A stretch of 64,000 nt of DNA. It comes from Actinospineispora eucalypti. GTDB taxonomy: Bacteria > Actinomycetota > Actinomycetes > Mycobacteriales > Pseudonocardiaceae. Position numbers and translations under genes: made by a program. Positions 8,842 to 17,226 of the stretch are shown here, in pieces. Numbering within the stretch: the first letter of the stretch is position 1; the number at the start of each line of letters is the position of its first letter. Location: NCBI GenBank assembly GCA_014208095.1, contig JACHMT010000002.1:744001-808000 (forward strand), written 5' to 3'. The notes beneath the pieces are model-generated. The model was not told where the DNA came from, ran no database searches, and saw nothing but the letters and a program-made list of their open reading frames with translations.

Positions 8842-9802
8842 CGGGCCGGGCCTGCGCCATTCGGGCCAGCTCCAGGTCCAGTCCCTCCCGGCGGATCCGC
8901 TGGTCGATGTACAGCAGCCCGGTCACCCCGGCGATGAACGGCGCGGTCACCGTGGTCGCCAGGATCGTGCCCACGGTGGACAGCAGCAGCATCGGCAGGG
9001 GGACCCCGACGCCGTCGAACGCCTGGCTGAAGCCACCGGAGGCGAGCATGCCGGCGAGGGTGAACGGCACGGAGAGGATCATGCTGAGTACCACGGCGAT
9101 CAGCTGGGCCAGAAGCACGATGCCGAACACCCGCCACCACTGGCCCCGGACCAGCCGTGCGGAGCGCACCAGCGCGCCGGGCACCGTGCCGGGTTCCAGC
9201 ACGTACACCGGCGCCGCCATCACCCAGCGCGTCATCAGGTAGACCAGCGCGACGAACGCACCGAGCGCCCACAGCACGCCCACCGGCACCGCCACCGCGG
9301 GCGGCGGGCTCAGCGCGGCCAACCCCACCAGCGGCATCACCGCCAGCAGCACCAGCCCGAACGCGGCGAGGGCGAGCAACACCACCACGCCGAGCAGGCC
9401 GAGCAGCCGGGGCCGGGTGGCCGCCCACACCTCCCGCATGGACGGGCGCTGGCCGAGCACCGCCCGGGCCAGCACCGAGATCAGCAGGCCGTTCAGGATG
9501 GTACCGACCACGAAGCTGACCAGCACGGCGAACATCGTCGCGCCCAGCGTCCCGGCCATCGTCTCCCGCAGCGACCGCGCCGGTTGCATGTTCGCCATCA
9601 GCACGGTCGCCGGCGCCTGCACCAGCTCGGACAGCGAGGTCACGATCGCCGCCAGGCCCAGCGTGACCTTAGGGTTCGCCCGCACGTAGGAGATCGCGCC
9701 GTCCAGGATCTCGCCGATGCCGAGCGGGCGCAGCGGGATCACCCCGGGCTTCGGCGCGGCGGCCGGCGGGCCCCAGCCCGGGTAGTTCGGCGGCTCGGTC
9801 AT
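8834..9802 (-). CDS. multi-pass membrane protein, glycerophosphoryl-diester-phosphodiesterase membrane-domain type
   Basis: 322 residues with a Pro/Gly-rich N-terminus (YPGWGPPAAAPKPG), the conserved PLRPLGIGEILDGAI start of the domain and about six hydrophobic helices. It matches the membrane-only domain related to the N-terminus of some glycerophosphodiester phosphodiesterases; no phosphodiesterase catalytic domain follows, so it is not expected to be that enzyme. It heads the DUF4129-DUF4350-MoxR-DUF58 operon. The ATG at 9802 is chosen for its GGGGGGAA ribosome site; an in-frame ATG at 9823 is possible. Confidence 0.75.
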   Translation of the reverse strand: MTEPPNYPGWGPPAAAPKPGVIPLRPLGIGEILDGAISYVRANPKVTLGLAAIVTSLSELVQAPATVLMANMQPARSLRETMAGTLGATMFAVLVSFVVGTILNGLLISVLARAVLGQRPSMREVWAATRPRLLGLLGVVVLLALAAFGLVLLAVMPLVGLAALSPPPAVAVPVGVLWALGAFVALVYLMTRWVMAAPVYVLEPGTVPGALVRSARLVRGQWWRVFGIVLLAQLIAVVLSMILSVPFTLAGMLASGGFSQAFDGVGVPLPMLLLSTVGTILATTVTAPFIAGVTGLLYIDQRIRREGLDLELARMAQARPDE

Positions 9803-9872
9803 CGGTTCCCCCCGATCCGACATCGCGATGACCTGGTCATGGTGGCAGAGCGGAGACCCCGGACGCCGGGAT

Positions 9873-10697
9873 TTACTCCGCCGCGCGGGCCAGCACCGCG
9901 TGCGCCATGCTCACGTGCACCGCATCCACCATCTCGCCGTTCACCAGGCCCGCACCGGCCTCGGCCGCGCGCAGCACCTCCCGGGCGTGCTCGATCTCGG
10001 CCGGAGACGGCGTGAACACCTCGTGTGCGACGTCGACCTGCAGCGGGTGCAGGCACATCTTGCCGGGGTAGCCGAGCTCCCGGGCCCGCACCGCGTCGGC
10101 CCGGAACGCCTCCGCGTCCCGCACCGCGGTGACCACCTGGTCCAGCGCGCTCACCCCGCCGAGCCGGGCGGCCAGGCTCACCTGGCTGCGGGCGTAGAGG
10201 ACTTCGGTGCCTGGGTCGGTGCGGCGGCCGCCCAGGTCGGCGATGTAGTCCTCGGCCCCGAAGTACGCGCCCTCGGGTCCCTCGGCGAGCAGCGGACGGG
10301 CGTCGGCCACGCCCAGCCCGCTCTCCAGGCCGACCACCACCACGGTGCCCTCCGGCAGCGCGGCGCGCAGCGCGGCCAGCTGCGGCGGGTGCTCGTACTT
10401 GGGCAGCAGCACCCCGTCCAGCGCACCGGCCCGCACCGCGTCGGCGGCGGCGGCCACGTCGGCGGCGTACCAAGGGGTGTCCGCCCCGTTCAGCCGGACC
10501 AGCACCGCGCCGGCGGCCGGGCGCTCGGCGGCCAGCGCGGCCAGCGCGGTGTCCCTGGCCTGGTCCTTGGCCGCCGGGGGTACCGCGTCCTCCAGGTCCA
10601 CGGCCAGCGCGTCCGGCCGGCAGCGGGCGACCTTGGGCAGCATCTCCGGCCGGTGGCCGGGCAGGAACAGCAGGCTGCGGGGGCGGAACCCGGTCAC
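9873..10697 (-). CDS. CoA ester lyase, HpcH/HpaI aldolase (CitE-like) family
   Basis: 274 residues of the CitE-like TIM barrel. The opening RPRSLLFLPGHRPEML, the DLEDAVPPAAKDQAR motif with the Mg-binding acid, VGLESGLGV and FGAEDYIADLG are all present. The family cleaves malyl-CoA, citramalyl-CoA or similar thioesters. The MaoC hydratase encoded just upstream (4-bp overlap) suggests consecutive steps: hydration of an unsaturated dicarboxyl-CoA and retro-aldol cleavage. The precise substrate is unknown; mesaconyl- or methylmalyl-CoA-type chemistry is a guess. Confidence 0.85.
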   Translation of the reverse strand: MTGFRPRSLLFLPGHRPEMLPKVARCRPDALAVDLEDAVPPAAKDQARDTALAALAAERPAAGAVLVRLNGADTPWYAADVAAAADAVRAGALDGVLLPKYEHPPQLAALRAALPEGTVVVVGLESGLGVADARPLLAEGPEGAYFGAEDYIADLGGRRTDPGTEVLYARSQVSLAARLGGVSALDQVVTAVRDAEAFRADAVRARELGYPGKMCLHPLQVDVAHEVFTPSPAEIEHAREVLRAAEAGAGLVNGEMVDAVHVSMAHAVLARAAE

Positions 10698-11173
10698 GAC
10701 GCCCCCTGGGGCCGGCGGTGCATCAGACCGGTGCGCCGGGCCACGCAGACCAGCTCGTCACGCTGGTTGAACGCCCGGTGCTCGAACACCACCAGGCCGG
10801 TGCCCGGCCGGGACTTCGACTCCCGCGCCTCCACCACCTCGGTCTCCACCCGGACGGTGTCGCCGTGGAACACCGGCGCGGGGAACTTCACCCCGTCCAG
10901 GCCGAGCTGGGCGACGATGGTGCCCAGGGTCAGTTCCGGCACGGACAGCCCGACCACCAGGGCGAGGGTGAACATGCTGTTCACCAGTGGGCGGCCGAAC
11001 TCCGTGCCGGCGGCGTAGTCGTGGTCCAGGTGCAGCGGCGCCGGGTTCATGGTCATGGTCGTGAACAGCACGTTGTCGGTCTCGGTGACCGTCCGCCGGA
11101 CGGCGTGCTCCACCACGGCGCCCACCGGCAGGTCCTCGAACCAGCGGCCCGTCACCGCGCGTGCGCCACCCAT
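10694..11173 (-). CDS. MaoC family dehydratase
   Basis: 159-residue single hot-dog-fold enzyme. The hydratase-2-like dyad region is TTMTMNPAPLHLDHDYA (Asn and His in place of the usual Asp/His pattern, as in mesaconyl-CoA hydratase-like members), followed by VNSMFTLALVVGLSV and FPAPVFHGDTVRVET. It acts on CoA thioesters in the cytosol and overlaps the CitE-like lyase start by 4 bp. The pair forms a two-gene leftward operon divergent from the amidase. Confidence 0.85.
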   Translation of the reverse strand: MGGARAVTGRWFEDLPVGAVVEHAVRRTVTETDNVLFTTMTMNPAPLHLDHDYAAGTEFGRPLVNSMFTLALVVGLSVPELTLGTIVAQLGLDGVKFPAPVFHGDTVRVETEVVEARESKSRPGTGLVVFEHRAFNQRDELVCVARRTGLMHRRPQGAS

Positions 11174-11259
11174 TCCGGCTCCTTCACGTCGTTTCGTTCT
11201 TGACCAGGGTTATACGCGCCTGATCAGGTGGACCGGGCAACCGGGAGGGGAATCGACGA

Positions 11260-12558
11260 ATGGCGTTGCTGGGTGACTGGGCGGATCTCGGTGGGGTGCG
11301 GGGGATCGCGGAGGGAGTCCGCGCGGGACGCCTGGACCCGGTGGAGCTGACCGAACGCGCGCTGCGCCGCGCCGACGAGGTGGCCGGGCTGGGGGCGGTG
11401 GTGCACCTGGACCGGGACGGCGCGCGCGAGACCGCGGCCCGGGTCGCGGACCGGCCGACCGGAGAGCTGGCCGGCGTGCCGGTGCTGGTGAAGGAGATCA
11501 TCCCGGTGGCCGGGATGCCCTTCACCTGCGGCTCCGCCGTATTCGCCGGCCGGGTCGCGGACGCGGACGCGGCGGTGGTCGCCGCCGCCCGGGCCGCCGG
11601 CGCGGTGATCATCGGGTTGAGCCACAGCCACGAGTTCGCCTACGGCGCCACCGGTCTGGTCAACGCCGCCGGCCCGTGCCACAACCCCCACGACCCGGAC
11701 CGGATGCCGGGCGGCTCCAGCGCCGGCGCGGGCGCCTCGGTGGCCGCCGGGATCGTGCCGCTCGCCCTGGGCACCGACACCGCCGGTTCGGTGCGCATCC
11801 CGGCCGCGCTGTGCGGGGTGGTCGGCACCAAGCCGTCCCGACACACGCTGCCCCTGGACGGGGTGTTCCCGCTGTCCGCGAGCCTCGACCACGTCGGGGT
11901 GCTCACCGGCAGCGTGACCGACGCCCGCCACGCCATCGCCGCGCTGGGCGGAGACCTGGGCCCGGGGCTCGACGGACCGCCCCGCCTGGGGCTGTTGGAG
12001 CACCCGCCGCCGGCCGAACCGGTGGCCGAGGCGCTGCGGGCCGCGCTGGCCCGGGTCGCCGCGCGGGGCGCCGAGCCGGTCAAGGTCCGGTTGTCCGAGT
12101 GGGACGAGCTGAACACCACCGGGCTGGACCTGCAGGGGTCGGAGGCGGCCGCCGTGCACGCCGACCTGCTGCCCCGCGGTGGTTACCAGGACGACGTGGC
12201 CGACCGGTTGCGGGAGGCCGCCGAGGTCCCGGGCTGGCGGTACGTGCGCGCCGCCCGCCGCGTGGCCGCGCTCACCGCCGCCGTGGACGCGCTGTTCACC
12301 GACCTCGATGCGGTGCTGCTGCCCACGGTGGCCTGCGCGGCTCCGCGCGCCTCGGACGCCGGCGTGGATCTCCCGGACGGTCCGGTGTCGGTGCGAGGGG
12401 CGCTGCTGCGGTACACCCGGGCGGCGAACGTGACCGGCCACCCGGCGTTCAGCCTGCCGCTGCCGGGTGCCGGCCTGCCGCTGGGGCTGCAGATCCTGGC
12501 CGCCGACAACCGGCGAGGGTTCGCCGCCGCCGAGTGGGTAGCCTCGGCAATCGCTTAA
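11260..12558 (+). CDS. amidase (amidase signature family)
   Basis: 432 residues. The catalytic Lys lies in GVPVLVKEI near residue 76, the cis-Ser in the Gly/Ser-rich segment PGGSSAGAGASVA near residue 150, and the nucleophile Ser in TDTAGSVRIPAALCG near residue 175. It hydrolyses a carboxamide bond, but substrate specificity cannot be read from the sequence. There is no GatB or other Gat subunit nearby, so a catabolic amidase is more likely than a tRNA amidotransferase subunit. The gene stands alone, divergent from the MaoC gene. Confidence 0.88.
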   Translation: MALLGDWADLGGVRGIAEGVRAGRLDPVELTERALRRADEVAGLGAVVHLDRDGARETAARVADRPTGELAGVPVLVKEIIPVAGMPFTCGSAVFAGRVADADAAVVAAARAAGAVIIGLSHSHEFAYGATGLVNAAGPCHNPHDPDRMPGGSSAGAGASVAAGIVPLALGTDTAGSVRIPAALCGVVGTKPSRHTLPLDGVFPLSASLDHVGVLTGSVTDARHAIAALGGDLGPGLDGPPRLGLLEHPPPAEPVAEALRAALARVAARGAEPVKVRLSEWDELNTTGLDLQGSEAAAVHADLLPRGGYQDDVADRLREAAEVPGWRYVRAARRVAALTAAVDALFTDLDAVLLPTVACAAPRASDAGVDLPDGPVSVRGALLRYTRAANVTGHPAFSLPLPGAGLPLGLQILAADNRRGFAAAEWVASAIA

Positions 12559-12626
12559 CTCGGTCGCGCCGGGCCCGGAGGCGTGCGAGGCTCGTGTCAC
12601 TGTTACCCCACGACTCGGAGGCCACC

Positions 12627-12836
12627 ATGGCGGAAACACCGGAAGCCGGTCAGGCCGACGAGCAGCCCACCGACGCGGCCGAGGACCTCAAGAGCCAGTT
12701 CCGGGCGGCCCTGGAGCGCAAACGCGGCGCGGACGAGGCGCGCGCGGTGCGGGGGCACGGCGGCGCGGCCGGCAAGGTGCACGAGCACTCCCGCCGGGCC
12801 GGCGGCAAGCGCGCCTTCCGCCGCAAGAGCGGCTGA
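12627..12836 (+). CDS. DUF5302 domain-containing protein
   Basis: 69-residue charged protein. An acidic N-terminus is followed by DLKSQFRAALERKRG, a short helix, and a basic tail ending GGKRAFRRKSG, the pattern of DUF5302, a small protein family common in actinomycetes with no known function. The ATG at 12627 has CGGAGG at 12616-12621. It ends 9 bp before the convergent methyltransferase stop. Confidence 0.8.
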   Translation: MAETPEAGQADEQPTDAAEDLKSQFRAALERKRGADEARAVRGHGGAAGKVHEHSRRAGGKRAFRRKSG

Positions 12837-12845
12837 CCCAGGCCC

Positions 12846-13706
12846 TCAGGGCTTCACCGCGGTGACCAGCACCGCCTTGCGGGAAAACGTACCCTGGGCG
12901 GCCAACGGGCGGCCGTACCGCTCGGCCACCACCCGGGCCGGCAGCTGGGTAACCCGCCAGCCCAGGGCGGCCAGTCGCTTCCCCGGATCCGGCCGGTCGT
13001 CCCGGTAGACCAGCTCCCGCACGTCGACCCCGAGTACCGGCGCCGCCGGTCGCTCGGGCTCGTCGGCCAGCCGGGCAAACCGTTCCAGGGCGCACCGGCT
13101 GGCCGGCGCGGACAGCTCGTGGATGCGGTCCAGCAGGTCCCGCTCGGCCCAGGCCGGCAGGTACGGCAACAGGCCCTCGGCCAGCCAGGCGGTCGGCAGC
13201 TCCGGGTCGAACCCCCGGGAACGCAACGCGGCCGGCCAGTCCTGCCGCAGGTCGACCGGCACCGGCACCCGCTCACCGCCGCCCGTCCGGGGCACCGGCA
13301 GGCCGCCGGCCAGCGCCCGGTCCTTGAAGTCCAGCACCTTGGCCTGGTCCAGCTCGTAGACGGTATGCCCGGCCGGCAGCTCCAGGCGCAGCGCCCGCGC
13401 GTCCAGGCCGGCCGCCAGGATGACCGTCTGACCGATCCCGGCGGTGGCGGCGTCCAGCACGAACCGGTCGAAGAACCGGGACCGCACGCCGATGTAGCTG
13501 GTCCGGGTGCGCACCTGCCCGGCGTCGGCCGAGACGTCCAGCGCCCCGTGCGACTCCCGCTCGGCCGTGGTCACGAACAGCTCGGCGTAGGGGTCGGACA
13601 CCAGCGGCTCGGCCGCCCGCGACTCCATCGCCCGCGCGGCGGCCACCGCGAGCGCGGTCGCCCCCACCCCGGTGGTGATCTCCCACTGATCGTCGTCACG
13701 CCGCAT
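12846..13706 (-). CDS. class I SAM-dependent methyltransferase (TIGR00027/LCM-like family)
   Basis: 286 residues typical of the TIGR00027 family expanded in actinomycetes. Visible are the N-terminal EITTGVGATALAVAAARAME, the SAM-binding motif VILAAGLDARALRL near residue 95, VYELDQAKVLDFK with the acidic residue that contacts SAM, and the SEGLLPYLP-equivalent LAEGLLPYLP near 175. The family resembles leucine carboxyl methyltransferases; substrates are mostly unknown. It is divergent from the TetR gene, with an inverted repeat CTTAG-N5-CTAAG at 13724-13738 between them. Confidence 0.85.
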   Translation of the reverse strand: MRRDDDQWEITTGVGATALAVAAARAMESRAAEPLVSDPYAELFVTTAERESHGALDVSADAGQVRTRTSYIGVRSRFFDRFVLDAATAGIGQTVILAAGLDARALRLELPAGHTVYELDQAKVLDFKDRALAGGLPVPRTGGGERVPVPVDLRQDWPAALRSRGFDPELPTAWLAEGLLPYLPAWAERDLLDRIHELSAPASRCALERFARLADEPERPAAPVLGVDVRELVYRDDRPDPGKRLAALGWRVTQLPARVVAERYGRPLAAQGTFSRKAVLVTAVKP

Positions 13707-13791
13707 ACCGGCAGAGTAGACCTCTTAGTTTGGCTAAGTAAGTCACTGTTGTGGGTGAGCCGCGCCACCCTGCGCCCGGGGTCACGGACGT

Positions 13792-13797
13792 TATACT
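13792..13797 (+). promoter_or_regulatory. -10 element TATACT of the tetR promoter
   Basis: TATACT lies 34 bp before the tetR ATG and is followed by the ribosome site ACGGAG at 13819-13824. The -35 region is poor, which suits a regulated promoter. Confidence 0.4.
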
Positions 13798-13831
13798 GAC
13801 GGCAATCGTCTAGTAATCACGGAGCCGCCCA

Positions 13832-14449
13832 ATGCCCCCAGCCACCAGGGCACACGCTCCGGCCGGCCGGCCGAGGGACCCCGAGGTCGACCGCCGGATC
13901 ATCGACGCGGCGGTGCAACTCTACGGCGAGGCCGGATGGGCCGGCTTCAGCCTGGAGGCGGTCGCCCGGCGCGCCGGGGTCGGCAAGGCGTCCATCTATC
14001 TGCGCTGGTCGGGCAAGGAGCAGCTGCTGGCGGACGCGCTCGCCGCCCGGGTGGCCAACGTGGCGGACAGCGACACCGGCACCCTGCGCGGCGACCTGAT
14101 CACCCTGACCCGCCAGCTGCTCCGGGTTTATCTGGGCGACGCGCGGCGGGCCGCGCACCGCATCGCGGTGGAGGCCCCGGGCATCCCCGAGGTGGCCCGC
14201 CGGTGGACGGAGCTGCGCGAGTCCCAGGTGTTGGCCGCGCGGGCCATGGTCCGCCGGGGCATCCGGCGCGGCGAGATCCCCGAGAACACCTCGGTGACCC
14301 TGCTGCTGGACACCCTCTGCGGCGGCGCGGTGATGCACATCATGACCACCCCGGACGGCCTGGTCGGCCAGCTGGTCCGGGACGCCGACCGCTACGCGGA
14401 AGAGCTCGTCGACTTTCTGCTGCACGCCGTCAGGGAGGCCAACCGGTGA
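13832..14449 (+). CDS. TetR/AcrR family transcriptional regulator
   Basis: 205 residues. The N-terminal HTH reads IIDAAVQLYGEAGWAGFSLE then VARRAGVGKASIYLRWSGKE (residues about 23-62), and the C-terminal ligand domain resembles TetR_C_11. The downstream thiolase/crotonase fusion gene starts at a GTG overlapping its stop (GTGA), so this regulator probably controls its own two-gene operon in response to an acyl-CoA or related metabolite (inference). Confidence 0.9.
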   Translation: MPPATRAHAPAGRPRDPEVDRRIIDAAVQLYGEAGWAGFSLEAVARRAGVGKASIYLRWSGKEQLLADALAARVANVADSDTGTLRGDLITLTRQLLRVYLGDARRAAHRIAVEAPGIPEVARRWTELRESQVLAARAMVRRGIRRGEIPENTSVTLLLDTLCGGAVMHIMTTPDGLVGQLVRDADRYAEELVDFLLHAVREANR

Positions 14450-16806
14450 CCGGTATCGACCCCCGCACGCCCGTTCTCGTCGGCGTCGGCCAGGCCTCCG
14501 AGCGCGTGGACAGCGAGGACTACCGGGGGCTGTCGGCCGTGGAGCTGGCCGCCGAGGCGGCCCGCCAGGCCCTCGCCGACTGCGCGGCCGCCGACCCCGG
14601 GCGGCTGGCCGCCGAGATCGACACGGTCGCCGGCATCCGCCAGTTCGAGGTCTCCGTGCCCGGCGCGCACGCGCCGTTGGGCCGCTCCGACAACTACCCG
14701 CGCTCGGTCGCCAACCGGATCGGGGCCCGGCCGGCCAGGGCGATCCTGGAAGTCGCCGGCGGGCAGGGGCCGCAGCACCTGGTCACCGAGCTGGCCGGCA
14801 CCATCGCGGCCGGCGGCGCCGAGGTGGTGCTGGCCTTCGGCTCCGAGGCCATCTCCACCGCGCGCAAGCTGGCCGGCGCGGAGGACAAGCCGGACTTCTC
14901 CGAGTCGGTGGGCGGCCAGCTGGACGACCGGGGGTTCGGGCTCACCGGGCTGGTGAACCGGCAGATGATCGCCCACGGGCTCACCGAGCCTTCGCTGCAG
15001 TACGCGATCTGTGAGAACGCCCGCCGCGCCCGGCTCAAGCAGTCCCGGGAGGAGTACGCGGCCGGCATGGGCGAGCTGTTCGCCCCGTTCACCCGCGTGG
15101 CGGCGGCCAACCCGCACGCGGCCGCGCCGACCGAGCGGGACGCGACCGAGCTCGCCACCCCGACCGACCGCAACCGCCTCATCGCCGACCCCTACCCGCG
15201 CTACCTGGTGGCCCGTGACCAGGTCAACCAGGGCGCAGCGGTGCTGCTGATGTCCACCGGGGCGGCGGACCGCCTCGGCGTGCCCGAGGACCGCCGGGCG
15301 TACCTGCACGGCCACAGCGACCTGCGCGAGCGGCGGCTGCTGGAACGGACCGACCTGAGCGCATCGCCGGCCTCCGTGCTGGCCGTGCGGCGCGCGCTGG
15401 ACATGGCCGGCGTGGGCATGGACGAGCTGGCCTGGTTGGACCTCTACAGCTGCTTCCCGATCGCGGTGGCCAACATCGCCGACGAGTTCGGCCTGCGCGC
15501 GGACGACCCCCGAGGACTGACCGTGACCGGTGGCCTGCCGTTCTTCGGCGGCGCCGGCAACAACTACTCGATGCACGCCATCGCCGAGACCGTGCGGCGG
15601 GTCCGCGCGGAGCCGGGCCGGTTCGGCCTGGTCGGCGCCAACGGCGGGGTGCTCAGCAAGTACTCGGTCGGGGTCTACGCCAGCACGCCGGCGCCGTGGC
15701 GCGCACCCGAGGACGACGGGCCGCAGGCGGAGATCGACGGCTGGCCGGCCGTGGTGCGCGCCGACTACCCGGACGGCTGGGCCACCGTGGAGACGTACAC
15801 GGTGAGGTACCGGGGTGACCGCCGCACCGGCATCGTGGTCGGGCGGCTGGAGGCGGACGGCCGCCGGTTCCTGGCCACCACCGAGGACGCCGACACCCTG
15901 GCCCTGCTCACCGAGGGCGACCCGATCGGCGCCCGCATCTACGCGCGCTCGCTCGGCCACGGCAACCGGGTCGCGATGGACCAGGCACGGATGAACCGGC
16001 TCTTCCCGCCCCGACCGGCCGGGCTGCGCGAGGACTACGAGCACGTGCTGGTGCGCCGGGAGGGACACCTGCTGGAGGTCACCATCAACCGGCCGGACGC
16101 GCACAACGCGCTGCACCCGCCGGCCAACGTCGAGCTGGACGAGGTGTTCGACGCCTTCTTCGCCGACCCGGACCTGTGGGTGGCCATCCTCACCGGCGCC
16201 GGCGAGCGGGCGTTCAGCGCCGGCAACGACCTCGCCTACACCGCCAGCGGCAAGCCGCTGTGGGTGCCCAAGAACGGTTTCGCCGGGTTGACCAACCGGG
16301 CCGAGATGCCCAAACCGGTCATCGCGGCGGTCAACGGCTACGCCATGGGCGGCGGCCTGGAGATCGCGCTGGCCTGCCACCTGGTGGTGGCCGACGCGGA
16401 GGCCAAGTTCGCGCTGAGCGAGGTCAAGGTGGGCCTGGTCGCGGGGGCCGGCGGGCTGGTCCGGCTGCCCCGCGCGGTGCCGGCCAAGCTGGCCAACGAG
16501 ATGATCCTCACCGGCCGGCGGCTCAGCGCCCCGGAGGCGCTGGAGTACGGCCTGGTGAACCGGGTGACCGAGGCCGGCGGGGCGCTGGCCGCCGCCCGCG
16601 AGCTGGCCGCCGAGATCCTGGACGGCTCGCCGACCTCGGTGCGCACGTCCCTGCGCATCATGGCCGAGACGGCCGGCATCGCCGACCCGGTGGCGGCGGT
16701 CAACCACCCCACCGACGCACTGGACGACCTGATCGTCAGCGAGGACACGCTCGAGGGCGTCACCGCGTTCGCCCAGAAGCGCAAGCCGGTCTGGCGCAAC
16801 CGCTGA
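14446..16806 (+). CDS. fused thiolase-like (SCP2/TLP1 type) - crotonase bifunctional protein
   Basis: 786 residues in one uninterrupted frame. Residues 1 to about 440 are a thiolase fold of the SCP2/Rv1867 kind (TPVLVGVGQASERV start; NNYSMHAIAETV near 372). The nucleophile-Cys position reads EVAGGQGPQ (about 102-110), so the cysteine is absent, and the second catalytic Cys is also replaced (GANGGVLSKYS, near 398). Residues about 440-510 form an OB-like C-terminal domain as in thiolase-like protein type 1. Residues 530-786 are a full crotonase with FSAGNDL and both catalytic Glu positions (GGGLE; LSEVKVGLVAGAGG). A Cys-less thiolase fold beside a hydratase recalls the Ltp2 retro-aldolase/hydratase pairing in steroid side-chain removal. 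Hydration followed by C-C cleavage is proposed (inference). Confidence 0.85.
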   Translation: MTGIDPRTPVLVGVGQASERVDSEDYRGLSAVELAAEAARQALADCAAADPGRLAAEIDTVAGIRQFEVSVPGAHAPLGRSDNYPRSVANRIGARPARAILEVAGGQGPQHLVTELAGTIAAGGAEVVLAFGSEAISTARKLAGAEDKPDFSESVGGQLDDRGFGLTGLVNRQMIAHGLTEPSLQYAICENARRARLKQSREEYAAGMGELFAPFTRVAAANPHAAAPTERDATELATPTDRNRLIADPYPRYLVARDQVNQGAAVLLMSTGAADRLGVPEDRRAYLHGHSDLRERRLLERTDLSASPASVLAVRRALDMAGVGMDELAWLDLYSCFPIAVANIADEFGLRADDPRGLTVTGGLPFFGGAGNNYSMHAIAETVRRVRAEPGRFGLVGANGGVLSKYSVGVYASTPAPWRAPEDDGPQAEIDGWPAVVRADYPDGWATVETYTVRYRGDRRTGIVVGRLEADGRRFLATTEDADTLALLTEGDPIGARIYARSLGHGNRVAMDQARMNRLFPPRPAGLREDYEHVLVRREGHLLEVTINRPDAHNALHPPANVELDEVFDAFFADPDLWVAILTGAGERAFSAGNDLAYTASGKPLWVPKNGFAGLTNRAEMPKPVIAAVNGYAMGGGLEIALACHLVVADAEAKFALSEVKVGLVAGAGGLVRLPRAVPAKLANEMILTGRRLSAPEALEYGLVNRVTEAGGALAAARELAAEILDGSPTSVRTSLRIMAETAGIADPVAAVNHPTDALDDLIVSEDTLEGVTAFAQKRKPVWRNR

Positions 16807-17226
16807 GCTGGGCAGCGGCGCCGGTTCTAAAGATGCTTGGACGGCGCGGATGGGTCGATCTTCCGCGGGTTCTGGCCGGCCCGCTGCGTCTGGGTCCGGG
16901 TCGCTCGTCCCGGTGGTCACTTCTGTTTCATGAGCGAATCGTCATGCGGGTGGCGGCGAGATCAAATCCCTATGGTGTTCCGGTCATGCAACCAGAGTGG
17001 CGCCTGAGGCGACCGCCTCGGGGTGATCGCCGTTTCCGGCGGTCTAGCCTCGAATTTCGACGCTGAATCGCCACAGACCGCGATCATGCCAGGTGGGCAA
17101 CCCTGGACGCACCAAGGGAACGGAACCCCCCATCAACAGCGACAGGCCAGCCAAAGCCGGGGAAGACCGACCAAACCGCCGACTCGGTGTGCTGAGAACG
17201 CCGACTCGCCGGGATGGGGGAAACGG
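16807..17226. other. 420-bp gene-free stretch with hairpins and a direct repeat
   Basis: No credible reading frame was found. Two GC-rich hairpins, GAGGC-N4-GCCTC (17006-17019) and CGCCG-TTTC-CGGCG (17028-17041), may terminate the thiolase operon. CCAGG-N8-CCTGG (17089-17106) lies on the P450 side. The 10-mer CGCCGACTCG occurs twice, 22 bp apart (17177 and 17199). No known riboswitch could be matched by eye. Confidence 0.35.

Noticed and set aside
14392..16920. Long minus-strand open frame opposite the thiolase/crotonase gene
   Set aside because: Composition is the His/Gln/Arg/Gly-rich shadow of a high-GC gene; it has no family motif and the plus strand shows clear domains.
17160..17226. Possible c-di-AMP (ydaO-type) riboswitch from GGGATGGGGGAAACGG-like text
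   Set aside because: The remaining consensus segments are not found and no plus-strand cell-wall gene follows.
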